Shown here: positions 53,381 through 62,384 of the stretch, piece after piece
Position numbering within the stretch: position 1 is the first letter of the stretch
Layout of the letters: each line of letters begins with the position of its first letter
Assembly: GCF_026240015.1 (NCBI RefSeq)
Contig: NZ_JAPIUX010000001.1
Span: forward strand, 496,001 to 560,000
Direction: 5' to 3'
DNA from: Acetobacter farinalis
Lineage (GTDB): Bacteria; Pseudomonadota; Alphaproteobacteria; Acetobacterales; Acetobacteraceae
Length of the DNA: 64,000 nt
Notes under the pieces: model-generated
What the model was told of the DNA's origin: nothing
Seen by the model: only the letters and a program-made list of their open reading frames with translations
The model's database searches: none
Program-made: the position numbers and the translations under genes

Positions 53381-54469
53381 ATGACGTCTTCCCCACAGGC
53401 TCGGCAGGGCCAGCCTCACTCCGTTTCCTCTCCTGAAGCTGAAGCGCTGCACCGCGCCCTGTTCACGCTGGACAGCCATATCGACATCCCCTGGCCGGAT
53501 CAGGATGATGCCTTTGAGGAGACAGAGGCCCGCCGGGTTGATCTGCCCAAGATGCAGAAAGGCGGGATGTCCGCGGGTTGCTTTGTGGCCTATATCGCCC
53601 AGGCGGAGGTGAATGCGGAAAACCACGCTCAGGCGCAGGCCCAGTGTCTGGCCATGCTGGATGTGATCAACAGCATGCAGGGCACCCGGAATGGGGTGAC
53701 GGCGCGCGTGTGCGCCACAGTTTCAGAAATCAATGCGGCGCATGAGGCCGGGGTTCTGGCCGTTATTCCAGCCGTGGAGAACGGCTATGCCATGGGGGAT
53801 AATCCGGCTCTGCTCGCGCAGTTCCGCGCCAGAGGGACGCGGTATGTGACGTTGACCCATAATGGCCACAACGCTCTGGCGGATTCCGCCGTGCATCGCC
53901 CCAGTCTGGGGGACAAGCCGGAGACACATGGCGGGCTTTCCGCGCTGGGGCGTGAGGCGGTGCGGGAAATGAACCGGCTCGGACTGCTGGTGGATGTCTC
54001 TCATGCCTCCAGAAACACCATGATGCAGGCTGTGGCGGCGTCCGCCGTGCCGGTTGTGGCCAGCCATTCCTGCGTGCGGAGCCTGTGTGACCATCCGCGC
54101 AATCTGGATGATGGCCAGCTGGATGCGTTGAAGGAGAGCGGGGGCGTGATCCAGATTACCGCCATGCCCGCCTTCCTGAAGCCGCGTGAGGGGGATGCGC
54201 CGCGGTCTGCCGGTGTTGCCGATTTTGTGGACCATATTGACTATGTCGTGCGGCGTATTGGCCCGGAGCATGTGGGCATCTCATCTGATTTTGATGGCGG
54301 CGGCGCGCTGGCCGACTGGCAGAACGCCACGCAGGGCGTGAACCTGACGGCAGAGCTTCTGCGCCGTGGGTATGACAGGAGCGAAATTGCCGCATTCTGG
54401 GGCGGAAATTTCATGCGGTTACTTGCCAGGGCGGAAGCTGTGGCAGAACAAAGCGGGACTATTGGCTGA
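53381..54469 (+). CDS. Membrane dipeptidase (peptidase M19)
   Basis: This 362-aa zinc dipeptidase of the renal dipeptidase family has the metal histidine/aspartate motif TLDSHIDIPWPDQ near the N-terminus, the glutamate in AVIPAVENGYAMG, YVTLTHNGHNALAD, LLVDVSHASRNTMM, VVASHSCVRSL and VGISSDFDGGGALADW. No signal peptide is visible, so it is probably cytoplasmic in this organism. The start ATG is chosen over an in-frame GTG 57 bases upstream. It is followed by a 267-base gap before uvrC. Confidence 0.9.
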   Translation: MTSSPQARQGQPHSVSSPEAEALHRALFTLDSHIDIPWPDQDDAFEETEARRVDLPKMQKGGMSAGCFVAYIAQAEVNAENHAQAQAQCLAMLDVINSMQGTRNGVTARVCATVSEINAAHEAGVLAVIPAVENGYAMGDNPALLAQFRARGTRYVTLTHNGHNALADSAVHRPSLGDKPETHGGLSALGREAVREMNRLGLLVDVSHASRNTMMQAVAASAVPVVASHSCVRSLCDHPRNLDDGQLDALKESGGVIQITAMPAFLKPREGDAPRSAGVADFVDHIDYVVRRIGPEHVGISSDFDGGGALADWQNATQGVNLTAELLRRGYDRSEIAAFWGGNFMRLLARAEAVAEQSGTIG

Positions 54470-54736
54470 AAAGCACAGCGCCAGATTTTTGTGAGTTTTG
54501 TCCACTTCCTCTCTTGACAGGTCTTATTTTTAACAAACTCTCCATGGTTGGGCTGACGGCTTTGGAGTGCGGTGCATAAAATTCTTTTAAATCAATGGGT
54601 TGTTCTGTTTGGCTAAAAAATATGCAATGCGTCAGGAGTGCGGGAAATCTGCGGATTTCGGGGTGTCAAGCCCGGCTGGTCCACAGACTTATCCACAAAA
54701 TCGGTGGATGAAATTCCTGCCTCGAAAGAGCGCCTG
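54470..54736. promoter_or_regulatory. Intergenic region upstream of uvrC
   Basis: This 267-base region is AT-rich (especially 54530-54630) and holds no gene. An in-frame extension of uvrC from 54638 adds 33 residues without family features. I looked for the GTTC-N7-GTTC SOS box and did not find a good match. Confidence 0.4.
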
Positions 54737-56650
54737 ATGGCATCTGAAAACTCTTCAAACGTGCCCCCCGGCGGGGCGGAGGAGGGCACCCCCTCTGCCC
54801 CGCTGAAAGGGGTGGAGGTGATCAGGGAGGCGCTGAAAACCATGCCTCTCTCCCCGGGCGTTTACCGCATGCTGGGGGAGAAGGGAGACGTTCTCTACGT
54901 TGGCAAGGCGCTGGCGCTGAAAAAGCGGGTGGTCTCCTACACGCAGGTGAACCGCCTGCCCGAACGCCTGCGCCGGATGGTGTCTGAAACAGTCTCCATG
55001 GAGATTGTCACAACCCATACAGAGGCCGAAGCCCTGCTGCTTGAGGCCAACTACATCAAGCGCATGAAGCCGCGCTTCAACATCCTGCTGCGGGATGACA
55101 AGAGTTACCCCTGGCTGATGCTGACAGACGGTCATCCTTTCCCGCAGATCGCCAAACATCGTGGCAAACCGGTGAAAGGGGCCAGTCTGTGGGGGCCTTT
55201 TGCGTCAGCCTGGGCCGTGAACCAGACCCTCAATCTGCTGGAGCGTGTTTTTCTGCTGCGCTCCTGTGCGGATGCCGTGTTCAACAGCCGAACCCGGCCA
55301 TGCCTGCTGTACCAGATCAAGCGCTGTTCCGCGCCCTGTGTGGACCGGATTGATCAGGCGTCCTACGCGACGCTGGTTGAGCAGGCGCGGGCCTTTTTGT
55401 CCGGCAAGGATCACGCCCTGCGGGAAGAGATGAGTGCGGAGATGCATCGGGCGGCTGAAGCGCTGGATTTTGAGCGTGCGGCCACCATGCGGGACCGTAT
55501 CCGCGCGCTGGCGCAGATGCAGGATTCCAGTGTGGTCAATCCGGCCTCCCTCCAGAATGCCGATGTTTTCGGGATATGGCAGGAAGCCGGGCAGGCCTGC
55601 ATTCAGGTCTTCTTCATCCGGGGCGGGCGCAATAACGGTAACCGGTCCTTTTTCCCGGCCCATACGCAGGAAGAGGCTCCGGGCGATATTCTGGCAGCCT
55701 TTATCGCGCAGTTTTATGATGACAAACCATGTCCTGCGCAGATTCTGGTCAATCATGATCTGCCGGAAGAAGCGCTTCTGGCCGAAGCGTTGACCTTGCG
55801 GCGTGAGCGCCGGGTGGAAATCCTGCACCCCATGCGGGGCGAGAAAAAGCAGGTGCTGGATCACGCGGTAGCCAACGCGCGGGACGCCCTGCACAGGAAG
55901 CTGGCCGAGAGTGCCGGGCAGGCCAGACTGCTGGAGGGCGTGGCGCGGGTGTTCGGGCTGGACGCCCCACCCGAGCGAATTGAAGTATATGATAACAGCC
56001 ACATCATGGGCTCGCACGCCTATGGCGTGATGATTGTTGGCGGCCCGGAAGGCTTTGATCGGCGCGCTTATCGCAAGTTCCTGATCAAGGGGCCTGTAAC
56101 CCCGGGGGATGACTTCGCGATGATGCGGGAAGTGCTGGAGCGCCGCTTTGGCCGCGCCTTGAAAGAAGCGGCGGAGGGGGATGTGTCAAACTGGCCGGAT
56201 GTGCTGCTGATTGACGGTGGCGCAGGGCAGTATTCCGCCGTGCGCGGTGTGCTGGATGATCTGGGTGTGACGGGTGTCAAGCTGGTTGGCATTGCCAAGG
56301 GGCCGGACCGCGATGCCGGGCGGGAATGGTTCCATACCGGGGATGCCCCGCCATTTCAGCTCGAACCGCGTGATCCTGTGCTGTATTACCTGCAAAGGCT
56401 GCGGGATGAGGCGCATCGCTTTGCCATCACCACGCATCGGGCCGGGCGTTCCAAAACGCTGGTCACATCCGAACTGGATGACATTCCGGGGGTCGGGCCT
56501 GCACGGAAAAAAATGCTGCTCAACACGTTTGGCTCCGCGCGGGCCGTGAAGCAGGCAGGTCTGGCGGAGCTCGAATCGGCGCCGGGGATCAACCGGGAGA
56601 CAGCGCGAGCCGTGTATGGCCATTTTCACCCGGACTGGACGCCGGGATAG
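54737..56650 (+). CDS. uvrC: Excinuclease ABC subunit C
   Basis: UvrC makes both incisions in nucleotide excision repair. The 637-aa product has the GIY-YIG nuclease domain (GVYRMLGEKGDVLYVGKALALKKRV), a UVR domain (EMHRAAEALDFERAATMRDRI), the RNase-H-like C-terminal nuclease (RIEVYDNSHIMGSHAYGVMIVG, LIDGGAGQYSAV), and two helix-hairpin-helix motifs (IPGVGPARKKMLLNTFGS, SAPGINRETARAVYGHF). It is followed by pgsA in the usual alphaproteobacterial order. Confidence 0.96.
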   Translation: MASENSSNVPPGGAEEGTPSAPLKGVEVIREALKTMPLSPGVYRMLGEKGDVLYVGKALALKKRVVSYTQVNRLPERLRRMVSETVSMEIVTTHTEAEALLLEANYIKRMKPRFNILLRDDKSYPWLMLTDGHPFPQIAKHRGKPVKGASLWGPFASAWAVNQTLNLLERVFLLRSCADAVFNSRTRPCLLYQIKRCSAPCVDRIDQASYATLVEQARAFLSGKDHALREEMSAEMHRAAEALDFERAATMRDRIRALAQMQDSSVVNPASLQNADVFGIWQEAGQACIQVFFIRGGRNNGNRSFFPAHTQEEAPGDILAAFIAQFYDDKPCPAQILVNHDLPEEALLAEALTLRRERRVEILHPMRGEKKQVLDHAVANARDALHRKLAESAGQARLLEGVARVFGLDAPPERIEVYDNSHIMGSHAYGVMIVGGPEGFDRRAYRKFLIKGPVTPGDDFAMMREVLERRFGRALKEAAEGDVSNWPDVLLIDGGAGQYSAVRGVLDDLGVTGVKLVGIAKGPDRDAGREWFHTGDAPPFQLEPRDPVLYYLQRLRDEAHRFAITTHRAGRSKTLVTSELDDIPGVGPARKKMLLNTFGSARAVKQAGLAELESAPGINRETARAVYGHFHPDWTPG

Positions 56651-56749
56651 CCCCCGTTTTCAGCCGTGCAGGGAACTTCTGGGTGAGTGGCTGAAAGCAC
56701 CACTCAGAAACCATTTCAGCTGTGCGGGAAATAGGCTAGCATTCTACAG

Positions 56750-57322
56750 ATGCTGACAGACCTGCCGAATGTTCTGACCATATCGCGTATCGTAGCGATC
56801 CCGATTGTGGTGCTTCTTGCCGCATGCGGCACGCCGCTAATGGATGCGATGGCGTGTCTGCTGTTTATTCTGGCCGGGGTGACCGACTATTTTGATGGCA
56901 AGCTGGCGCGGTCCCGCCATCAGTTGTCCGACTTCGGGCGGATGTTCGATTCCATTGCAGATAAACTGCTGGTGGGGGCCTGCCTGATGACACTGGCCGG
57001 GCTGGGCCGGATGCCCTATTTCACCCTGTGGCCTGCCATTATCATTCTCTGCCGGGAAATTCTTGTGTCCGGCATGCGGGAATATCTGGCCGAACGCCGG
57101 GCCAGCCTGCCGGTGACACGCCTTGCAAAATGGAAAACCGGCTTTCAGATGACGGCTATCGGCTTCCTGCTGGCCGGAGATGGCACAGGTGTACTGCTGG
57201 GGATGCCATGGCTGCATGTCGCGCTGATTGGTGCGGTTCTGCTGTGGATTGCCGCAGTGCTGACCCTCATCACCGGGTGGGATTATCTGACAACGGGGCT
57301 GCGCCACGTTAATCTCTCGTGA
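56750..57322 (+). CDS. pgsA: CDP-diacylglycerol--glycerol-3-phosphate 3-phosphatidyltransferase
   Basis: PgsA makes phosphatidylglycerophosphate for phosphatidylglycerol and cardiolipin. The 190-aa membrane protein has the CDP-alcohol phosphotransferase motif DYFDGKLARSRHQLSDFGRM followed by FDSIADKLL, giving D-x2-DG-x2-AR-x8-G-x3-D-x3-D. Several hydrophobic segments surround it. It lies 99 bases after uvrC and before a lipoprotein gene. Confidence 0.95.
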   Translation: MLTDLPNVLTISRIVAIPIVVLLAACGTPLMDAMACLLFILAGVTDYFDGKLARSRHQLSDFGRMFDSIADKLLVGACLMTLAGLGRMPYFTLWPAIIILCREILVSGMREYLAERRASLPVTRLAKWKTGFQMTAIGFLLAGDGTGVLLGMPWLHVALIGAVLLWIAAVLTLITGWDYLTTGLRHVNLS

Positions 57323-57486
57323 ACTGCCGTTTTAAAATCACGCCTGCCGGATAGAGGGGCGGCAAATCCGGTCCACCGGGTTGTGTCGCCTTCGCAAACC
57401 GTTATTTAAGTTTCAGGCGGCATGCTTGGTGCCGGGGCAGGGATCTCTGATTCGCCTGCATGTGTCATGGTTAGCGGAGTCAGTTG

Positions 57487-58119
57487 ATGCGGAAAGCCGC
57501 TCTTGTTGGTGTGTGTCTGGTTTTGAGCGGGTGCTCCGGGCTCGGGAAATTTGTATCCGATACCGCAACACTACCGGGTGCGAATCCTAACGCACCCTCC
57601 GGGGATACGCTCAACATGCGCCGGGTGCGTGGGTATTCCACTGCGGAAACCCCGCTGCTGCCCTCCGGTGGCGATATCTGGCCGGGGCCGCCCGCACCGC
57701 TGCCAACGCTCGCCGATGTGGAAAAAGAACGCTCAGGCACGGTTCTGGGTGGTAGCGCTGGTCTGGGGGGTGGACCGCTCTTGCAGGATGGTGGGGAACT
57801 CAGCGTTGGGGAGCCGGATGGCTCTTCGGATTCCATCACAGGAAAGCTGCCGGATGCGGAACCTGATGCTGCATCGCGATACGGCGCTCAGCCCGAATCT
57901 GCCTCTACCATTGAAATTCCCAATGGAGACGGCACCATAACACTCATTCACCCGGATGGGTCTGTCACAACAACACAAGCCACGAAGCCGACCACGGCTC
58001 CGGCTCCCGCCCCGACTGCGGTTCCGGCTCCAGTTCCAGCGGTAACTTCAGCCCCAGCCTCAACCCCAAACCATGTTCCGGTTTCCCCTCCGGCTCAAGC
58101 TCCTGCTCCGCAGCATTGA
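57487..58119 (+). CDS. Proline/alanine-rich predicted lipoprotein
   Basis: This 210-aa product begins MRKAALVGVCLVLSGCSG with a lipobox (LSGC), so it should be a lipoprotein. The middle part is rich in Gly, Pro and Ser. From about residue 145 there is a short beta segment (TIEIPNGDGTITLIHPDGSVTTTQ). The last 45 residues are a Pro-Ala-Pro-Val low-complexity tail. No known domain. It separates pgsA from moaD on the same strand. The ATG is chosen over the adjoining TTG. Confidence 0.78.
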   Translation: MRKAALVGVCLVLSGCSGLGKFVSDTATLPGANPNAPSGDTLNMRRVRGYSTAETPLLPSGGDIWPGPPAPLPTLADVEKERSGTVLGGSAGLGGGPLLQDGGELSVGEPDGSSDSITGKLPDAEPDAASRYGAQPESASTIEIPNGDGTITLIHPDGSVTTTQATKPTTAPAPAPTAVPAPVPAVTSAPASTPNHVPVSPPAQAPAPQH

Positions 58120-58272
58120 GCGGGGGCGTTGTGCGCGCAGGGTGGCATGCATAGAGGAGAGTGGCTGACGTGCGGCGGGCTGCGGCTACAGTGTTACGGC
58201 CACAGTGTGTGGTATGAACAGGCACGCCGCAGGTTGCCGCCTTCGGGGCATTGAAAGTTTAAGGATACGGGT

Positions 58273-58536
58273 ATGACGCAGGACGTCACGATTTTCTATT
58301 TCGCTGCATTGCGCGAGCAGATGGGGCGGGAGAGAGAGGCTGTCAGCCTGCCTGCATCCCCCATGACGGTAGACGCCCTGATACAGGGCCTGCGCAGGCA
58401 GGACTCTGTGATGGATGAGGTTTTTGCAGCCTCTCCGCGTTTGCGGGTTGCCATCAACCAGACCCTCGCAACGTTTCAGGATACCGTGAAGCCGGGCGAT
58501 GAACTGGCCTTTTTCCCTCCCATGACCGGGGGATAA
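58273..58536 (+). CDS. moaD: Molybdopterin synthase small subunit
   Basis: MoaD is the ubiquitin-like sulfur carrier of molybdenum cofactor synthesis. The 87-aa product begins with TIFYFAALREQMG and ends in PPMTGG, the Gly-Gly tail that becomes a thiocarboxylate. moaE follows after five bases, as one operon. Acetic acid bacteria use molybdenum cofactor for aldehyde dehydrogenases and related enzymes. Confidence 0.94.
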   Translation: MTQDVTIFYFAALREQMGREREAVSLPASPMTVDALIQGLRRQDSVMDEVFAASPRLRVAINQTLATFQDTVKPGDELAFFPPMTGG

Positions 58537-58541
58537 GCCCC

Positions 58542-59006
58542 GTGCTGCATAGTCCCGAGCCGCGTGTTCTTGTTCAGGAAGACCTGTTTGATATGGGGGC
58601 GGAGATGACCCGCCTTTCCACCGGTGCGCCAGGAACAGGCGGGATCAGCGTATTTATGGGGCAGGTGCGGGGTGGGCCGGACGGGCTGGAAAGCCTTACG
58701 CTGGAGCACTATCCGGGCATGACTGAAAAGGTTCTGACTGATCTGGCGGCAAGCGCCATGGAGCGGTTCAGCCTGCTGGGGTGCACGCTTATCCATCGTG
58801 TCGGCACGCTGGCGGTGGGAGCCCCGATCGTGTTTGTGGGCACCGCCTCCGCCCACCGGGCGGAAGCTCTGGCGGGAACACATTTCCTGATAGACCGACT
58901 CAAGACCGGCGCTCCGTTCTGGAAGTGCGAACAGTATCAGGATGGACGCCGGGTCTGGGTTGAAGCGCGGGACGCGGATGATAAAGCCGCTGCCTCCTGG
59001 GATTAG
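58542..59006 (+). CDS. moaE: Molybdopterin synthase catalytic subunit
   Basis: MoaE, with MoaD thiocarboxylate, adds the dithiolene sulfurs to make molybdopterin. The 154-aa product has GGISVFMGQVRGG, LTLEHYPGMTEKVL, IHRVGTLAVGAPIVFVGTASAHRAEAL and the active-site lysine region LKTGAPFWKCE. The start codon is GTG. It converges on bioA, with 100 bases between the stops. Confidence 0.94.
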   Translation: MLHSPEPRVLVQEDLFDMGAEMTRLSTGAPGTGGISVFMGQVRGGPDGLESLTLEHYPGMTEKVLTDLAASAMERFSLLGCTLIHRVGTLAVGAPIVFVGTASAHRAEALAGTHFLIDRLKTGAPFWKCEQYQDGRRVWVEARDADDKAAASWD

Positions 59007-59106
59007 CGCGTCCTGCCAGGTATCGTGAGGGCGGCTCCGCCTGTGCGTAGCGAGGCTGTCCGGTGCGCTTGCGGCATGGCCTCGGCGCACCCAGCGTGGG
59101 GGCGTG

Positions 59107-60447
59107 TTAGGTAGACAGAACCCGGTAAATGGCATCCGTCAGGATTCGCAGGTCTTCTGGCGGAATCGTGAAAGCCGGCGTGACGTACACGATGGAGCGG
59201 AAGGGGCGGATCCACACATTTTCCGCAATAAAGCGCTGGCGTAGGGCATCCGGGTTGGCGATTTTTTCCAGCTCCACCACGCCGATAGCGCCCAGCACGC
59301 GCACATCCTTCACGCCCGGCAGCATGCGGCAGGGTTCCAGCGCTTCCGTCAGGTGCCGGTTGATTGCGGCCACCTGCTCAAGGCGAGGCTCTGTTTCAAA
59401 CAGATCCAGCGCGGCATTGGCGCTGGCGCAGGCCAGAGCGTTGGCCATAAAGGTGGGGCCGTGCATCAGGGCGTGGTCCGGCGTGTCTGAAAGAAAGGCC
59501 TCAAACACATGCGGGCGGGCCACGGTGGCGGCCAGCGCCATGGTGCCGCCTGTCAGCGCTTTGGAAAGCGTGATGATATCCGGCACAATCCCTGCCTGCT
59601 CACAGGCGAACATCGTGCCTGTGCGGCCAAAGCCGGTAAAAATCTCGTCCAGAATAAGAAGCAGGCCATAGCGGTCCGCCGCCGCCCGCAAGGTGCGCAG
59701 GACAGCGGGGGCGTGGAACAGCATACCGCCCGCGCCCTGCACCAGCGGTTCGGTGAGAATGGCTGTCAGTTCATGGGCGTGCTCATCCAGCAGCTTGAAA
59801 AAGGCGGCTTCACTCTCCTCATCCTGCGGGAGCGGGGCGATGATATGGGTGGCCAGCACATCGCCATACAGGTGGTGCATGCCTTCCTCCGGGTCACACA
59901 CCGCCATGGTTGCAAGGGTATCTCCATGATATCCGCCCTTGAACGCCAGCATTTTGGTACGCTTTGGCTCGCCTGTGTTCAGCCGGTACTGAATGGCCAT
60001 TTTCATGGCGACTTCCACGGCAACGGAACCGGAGTCCGTAAAGAAAACACGCTCCAGATCTCCGGGCAGCAGGGCGCTCAGGCGGCTGGCAAGCCGCAGG
60101 GCGGGCTCATGCACCATGCCGCCGAACATGACATGCGGCATGGTCTCCAGTTGTGCCTGAACGGCCGCGCGGATGTGGGGATGATTGTAGCCGTGGCAGG
60201 CTGTCCACCACGCGGCAACGCCATCCACCAGTTCCCGGCCATCGGTAAGCTGAATGCGGGCATTCTGCGTGCTTCGGGCGGCCAGAGGGGCGGGCGCTGT
60301 TTTCATCTGGCTGTAGGGTAGCCAGATATGCGGCAGGCCCTGCTGATACCAGTCGGGCATGGGGGGCGGGCTGTGCGGTGTGGCCTGTTCTGCGTGCTGA
60401 ACGGTGGGGGTGCGGGGTGCTGCAGAGGGATTCCGGGGGGAAGACAT
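59107..60447 (-). CDS. bioA: Adenosylmethionine--8-amino-7-oxononanoate aminotransferase
   Basis: BioA makes 7,8-diaminopelargonate from KAPA with SAM as amino donor. The 446-aa class III aminotransferase has VFFTDSGSVAVEVAMKMAIQY, the PLP aspartate in LLILDEIFTGFGRTG, the catalytic lysine in IITLSKALTGGTMALAA and the HGPTFMANALACA region. The ATG has AGGAG about ten bases upstream. It is divergent from bioF, with start codons 60 bases apart. Confidence 0.95.
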   Translation of the reverse strand: MSSPRNPSAAPRTPTVQHAEQATPHSPPPMPDWYQQGLPHIWLPYSQMKTAPAPLAARSTQNARIQLTDGRELVDGVAAWWTACHGYNHPHIRAAVQAQLETMPHVMFGGMVHEPALRLASRLSALLPGDLERVFFTDSGSVAVEVAMKMAIQYRLNTGEPKRTKMLAFKGGYHGDTLATMAVCDPEEGMHHLYGDVLATHIIAPLPQDEESEAAFFKLLDEHAHELTAILTEPLVQGAGGMLFHAPAVLRTLRAAADRYGLLLILDEIFTGFGRTGTMFACEQAGIVPDIITLSKALTGGTMALAATVARPHVFEAFLSDTPDHALMHGPTFMANALACASANAALDLFETEPRLEQVAAINRHLTEALEPCRMLPGVKDVRVLGAIGVVELEKIANPDALRQRFIAENVWIRPFRSIVYVTPAFTIPPEDLRILTDAIYRVLST

Positions 60448-60507
60448 TGCACGAGAACTCCTGTTGGGTGATTGACCGGCGGTCCCGGCTCCGGCACCAC
60501 TCGCTTC
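60448..60507. promoter_or_regulatory. Divergent bioA-bioF promoter gap
   Basis: Only 60 bases separate the two start codons, so the promoters must overlap or lie partly inside the coding regions. That is the classic place for a biotin operator, but no BirA- or BioR-like palindrome was recognisable by eye. Confidence 0.35.
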
Positions 60508-61704
60508 ATGACGCGGTTTGATCATCTTTTCCAGCGGGGGCTGGAGGAACTGGCCGAACAGGGGCGTCTTCGCGCGCCGCGCAGTCTTCAGCCCGCAGCC
60601 AATGGGCTGCTGGCAAAAGAAGACGGCACCGTTCTGGTTGATTTCTCCTCCAACGATTATCTCGGCCTGCGGGCGCACCCTCTGTTGCGGGAGCGTGCCC
60701 TTGCGTGGGGCGAACGGTATGGCACCGGTTCAGGCGCTTCACGGCTGGTGACAGGCACAGCACCCGGCGTGGTGGCGCTGGAAGCCCGGCTGGCGGCCCT
60801 GAAAGGGATGGAGGCCGCCTGCATTTTCTCGTCCGGCTGGCAGGCGAACGCCACTCTGGTGCCAGCCCTCGCGCAGATATCCCTTGCCGCCACGGGCGCG
60901 CCTCCTGTGCTGCTGGTGGACAGGTTGATTCATGCCAGCCTGTATCATGGGTGTGCTGCGGCGGGTGTGCGGCCGGTGCGCTACCGGCATAATGATCTGG
61001 ACCATCTGGAAGACCTGCTGCGCAAGGCAGACGCGCCCGGGCTGAAAATCATCCTGACGGAAAGCGTTTTCAGCATGGATGGAGATCGGGCCGATATGGC
61101 GGCGCTGGGTGCGCTGGCCCGGTGCTACGGGGCGTTCCTGTGTGTGGATGAGGCCCATGCCACCGGCATTCTGGGGGCAGGGGGCAAGGGGCTGGCGGAC
61201 GGGCAGGCAGACCTGATTATCGGCACGTTCAGCAAGGCGCTGGGCGGGATGGGCGCGTTTGTTGCATCCTCCTCCGCCGTGTGCCGCTGGCTGGTGAACA
61301 AAGGCTCGGGCTATATCTATTCCACAGCGCCTTCTCCGCTGGTGCTGGGGGCGGTGGAGGCCGCACTGGACCTGCTGCCGCATTTGGACGAGACCCGCCA
61401 GCATGTGGCCGGGCTGGCGGCCCGGTTCCGCCAGCATATGGCCCGTGCCGGGCTGGAAACGGGGCCATCTTCTACCCAGATCGTGCCCGTTGTGGTGGGG
61501 AGCGAGCAGAGAGCTCTGGCGCTCTCACGCAAGGTGGAGCAAGCAGGGTTTCTGGCCATCGCCATTCGTCCTCCAACCGTGCCCCCGGGCGCGTGCCGCC
61601 TGCGTGTGGTGCTGCACGGCACACACACGGAAGCGCAGGTGGATCAGCTTGCGCAAGGGCTATGCGCTGCCGTGGCGGAGCTTGAGGCAGAAGGGCTGTC
61701 ATGA
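60508..61704 (+). CDS. bioF: 8-amino-7-oxononanoate synthase
   Basis: BioF condenses pimeloyl-thioester with alanine to give KAPA. The 398-aa PLP enzyme has LVDFSSNDYLGLRAHP, GTGSGASRLVTGT, ESVFSMDGDRADMAAL, VDEAHATGILG and the PLP lysine in GTFSKALGGMGAFVA. The ATG used has a weak ribosome-binding site; a TTG at 60472 is an alternative. It overlaps the next gene by four bases (ATGA). Confidence 0.94.
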   Translation: MTRFDHLFQRGLEELAEQGRLRAPRSLQPAANGLLAKEDGTVLVDFSSNDYLGLRAHPLLRERALAWGERYGTGSGASRLVTGTAPGVVALEARLAALKGMEAACIFSSGWQANATLVPALAQISLAATGAPPVLLVDRLIHASLYHGCAAAGVRPVRYRHNDLDHLEDLLRKADAPGLKIILTESVFSMDGDRADMAALGALARCYGAFLCVDEAHATGILGAGGKGLADGQADLIIGTFSKALGGMGAFVASSSAVCRWLVNKGSGYIYSTAPSPLVLGAVEAALDLLPHLDETRQHVAGLAARFRQHMARAGLETGPSSTQIVPVVVGSEQRALALSRKVEQAGFLAIAIRPPTVPPGACRLRVVLHGTHTEAQVDQLAQGLCAAVAELEAEGLS

Positions 61705-62384
61705 CGGGCCTGCAACCGGTTTTCGTGCATGGGTGGGGGTTCGGGCCGGAGGTCTGGCGGCCCGTGCTGGAAGCGCTTGAGCAGCCTTCCTCAACCCTGT
61801 TGGATCTGGGCTACTTCGGGGCGCCACAGGCGGAAACACAGGCTCAGCACCATGCGTTGATGAAGAGCGGGCGGCCTGTGCTGCTGGTGGGCCATTCCTT
61901 CGGGTTTCTCTGGGGGCTTTCGCAGGGCGCGTGGCCGGAGGGCAGCCACTTTCTGGGGATCAATGCATTCGGGCGTTTTTCCGCGGGGGATACGTTTGTG
62001 CAAGGCGTAGCACCGCGTGTGCTGTCCCGTATGCAGGCGGGCTTGCAGCGTGATGCCGGGCAGGTGGTGAACAGTTTTCGCGCCCGGTGCGGCGCAGAAC
62101 CCGCGGCCGCGCACGATCTGTGCGTGCCAGCACTGGCGGACGGGCTGAACGGGTTGATGACGCTGGATGCACGGCCTGTTTTGGCGCATCTGGCCGGGAA
62201 TGTGAGGATTCTGGCGGGCGAGCAGGACCCAATTGTTAGCCCGGATATGACACGGGCTTCCCTTCCGGCCGGTGTGCCGGTTGAATGGCAGGGCGAGGGG
62301 GGCCACATGCTGCCGCTCACGCATCCGCATATCTGCGCCGGGGCTGTGCGGCGCATGATGTCTGAAACGATGGAAAAGCCATGA
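61701..62384 (+). CDS. BioH-like alpha/beta-hydrolase
   Basis: This 227-aa hydrolase has FVHGWGFGPEVW near the N-terminus (the oxyanion region), the nucleophile elbow VGHSFGFLWGL (Ser), an aspartate in GEQDPIVSPD, and the catalytic histidine in EGGHMLPLTHPH. By place and size it should remove the methyl ester from pimeloyl-ACP methyl ester, the partner step of BioC. Sequence similarity to E. coli BioH is only at motif level, so other pimeloyl esterases (BioG, BioV types) are possible. It overlaps bioF and bioCD by four bases each. Confidence 0.8.
   Translation: MTGLQPVFVHGWGFGPEVWRPVLEALEQPSSTLLDLGYFGAPQAETQAQHHALMKSGRPVLLVGHSFGFLWGLSQGAWPEGSHFLGINAFGRFSAGDTFVQGVAPRVLSRMQAGLQRDAGQVVNSFRARCGAEPAAAHDLCVPALADGLNGLMTLDARPVLAHLAGNVRILAGEQDPIVSPDMTRASLPAGVPVEWQGEGGHMLPLTHPHICAGAVRRMMSETMEKP

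Noticed and set aside
54530..54736. LexA (SOS) box upstream of uvrC
   Set aside because: A GTTC is present, but no second GTTC lies seven bases on, so the alphaproteobacterial consensus is not met.
58120..58272. Molybdenum cofactor riboswitch before moaD
   Set aside because: The region is too short and shows no conserved aptamer-like pairing; nothing beyond a few small inverted repeats is visible.
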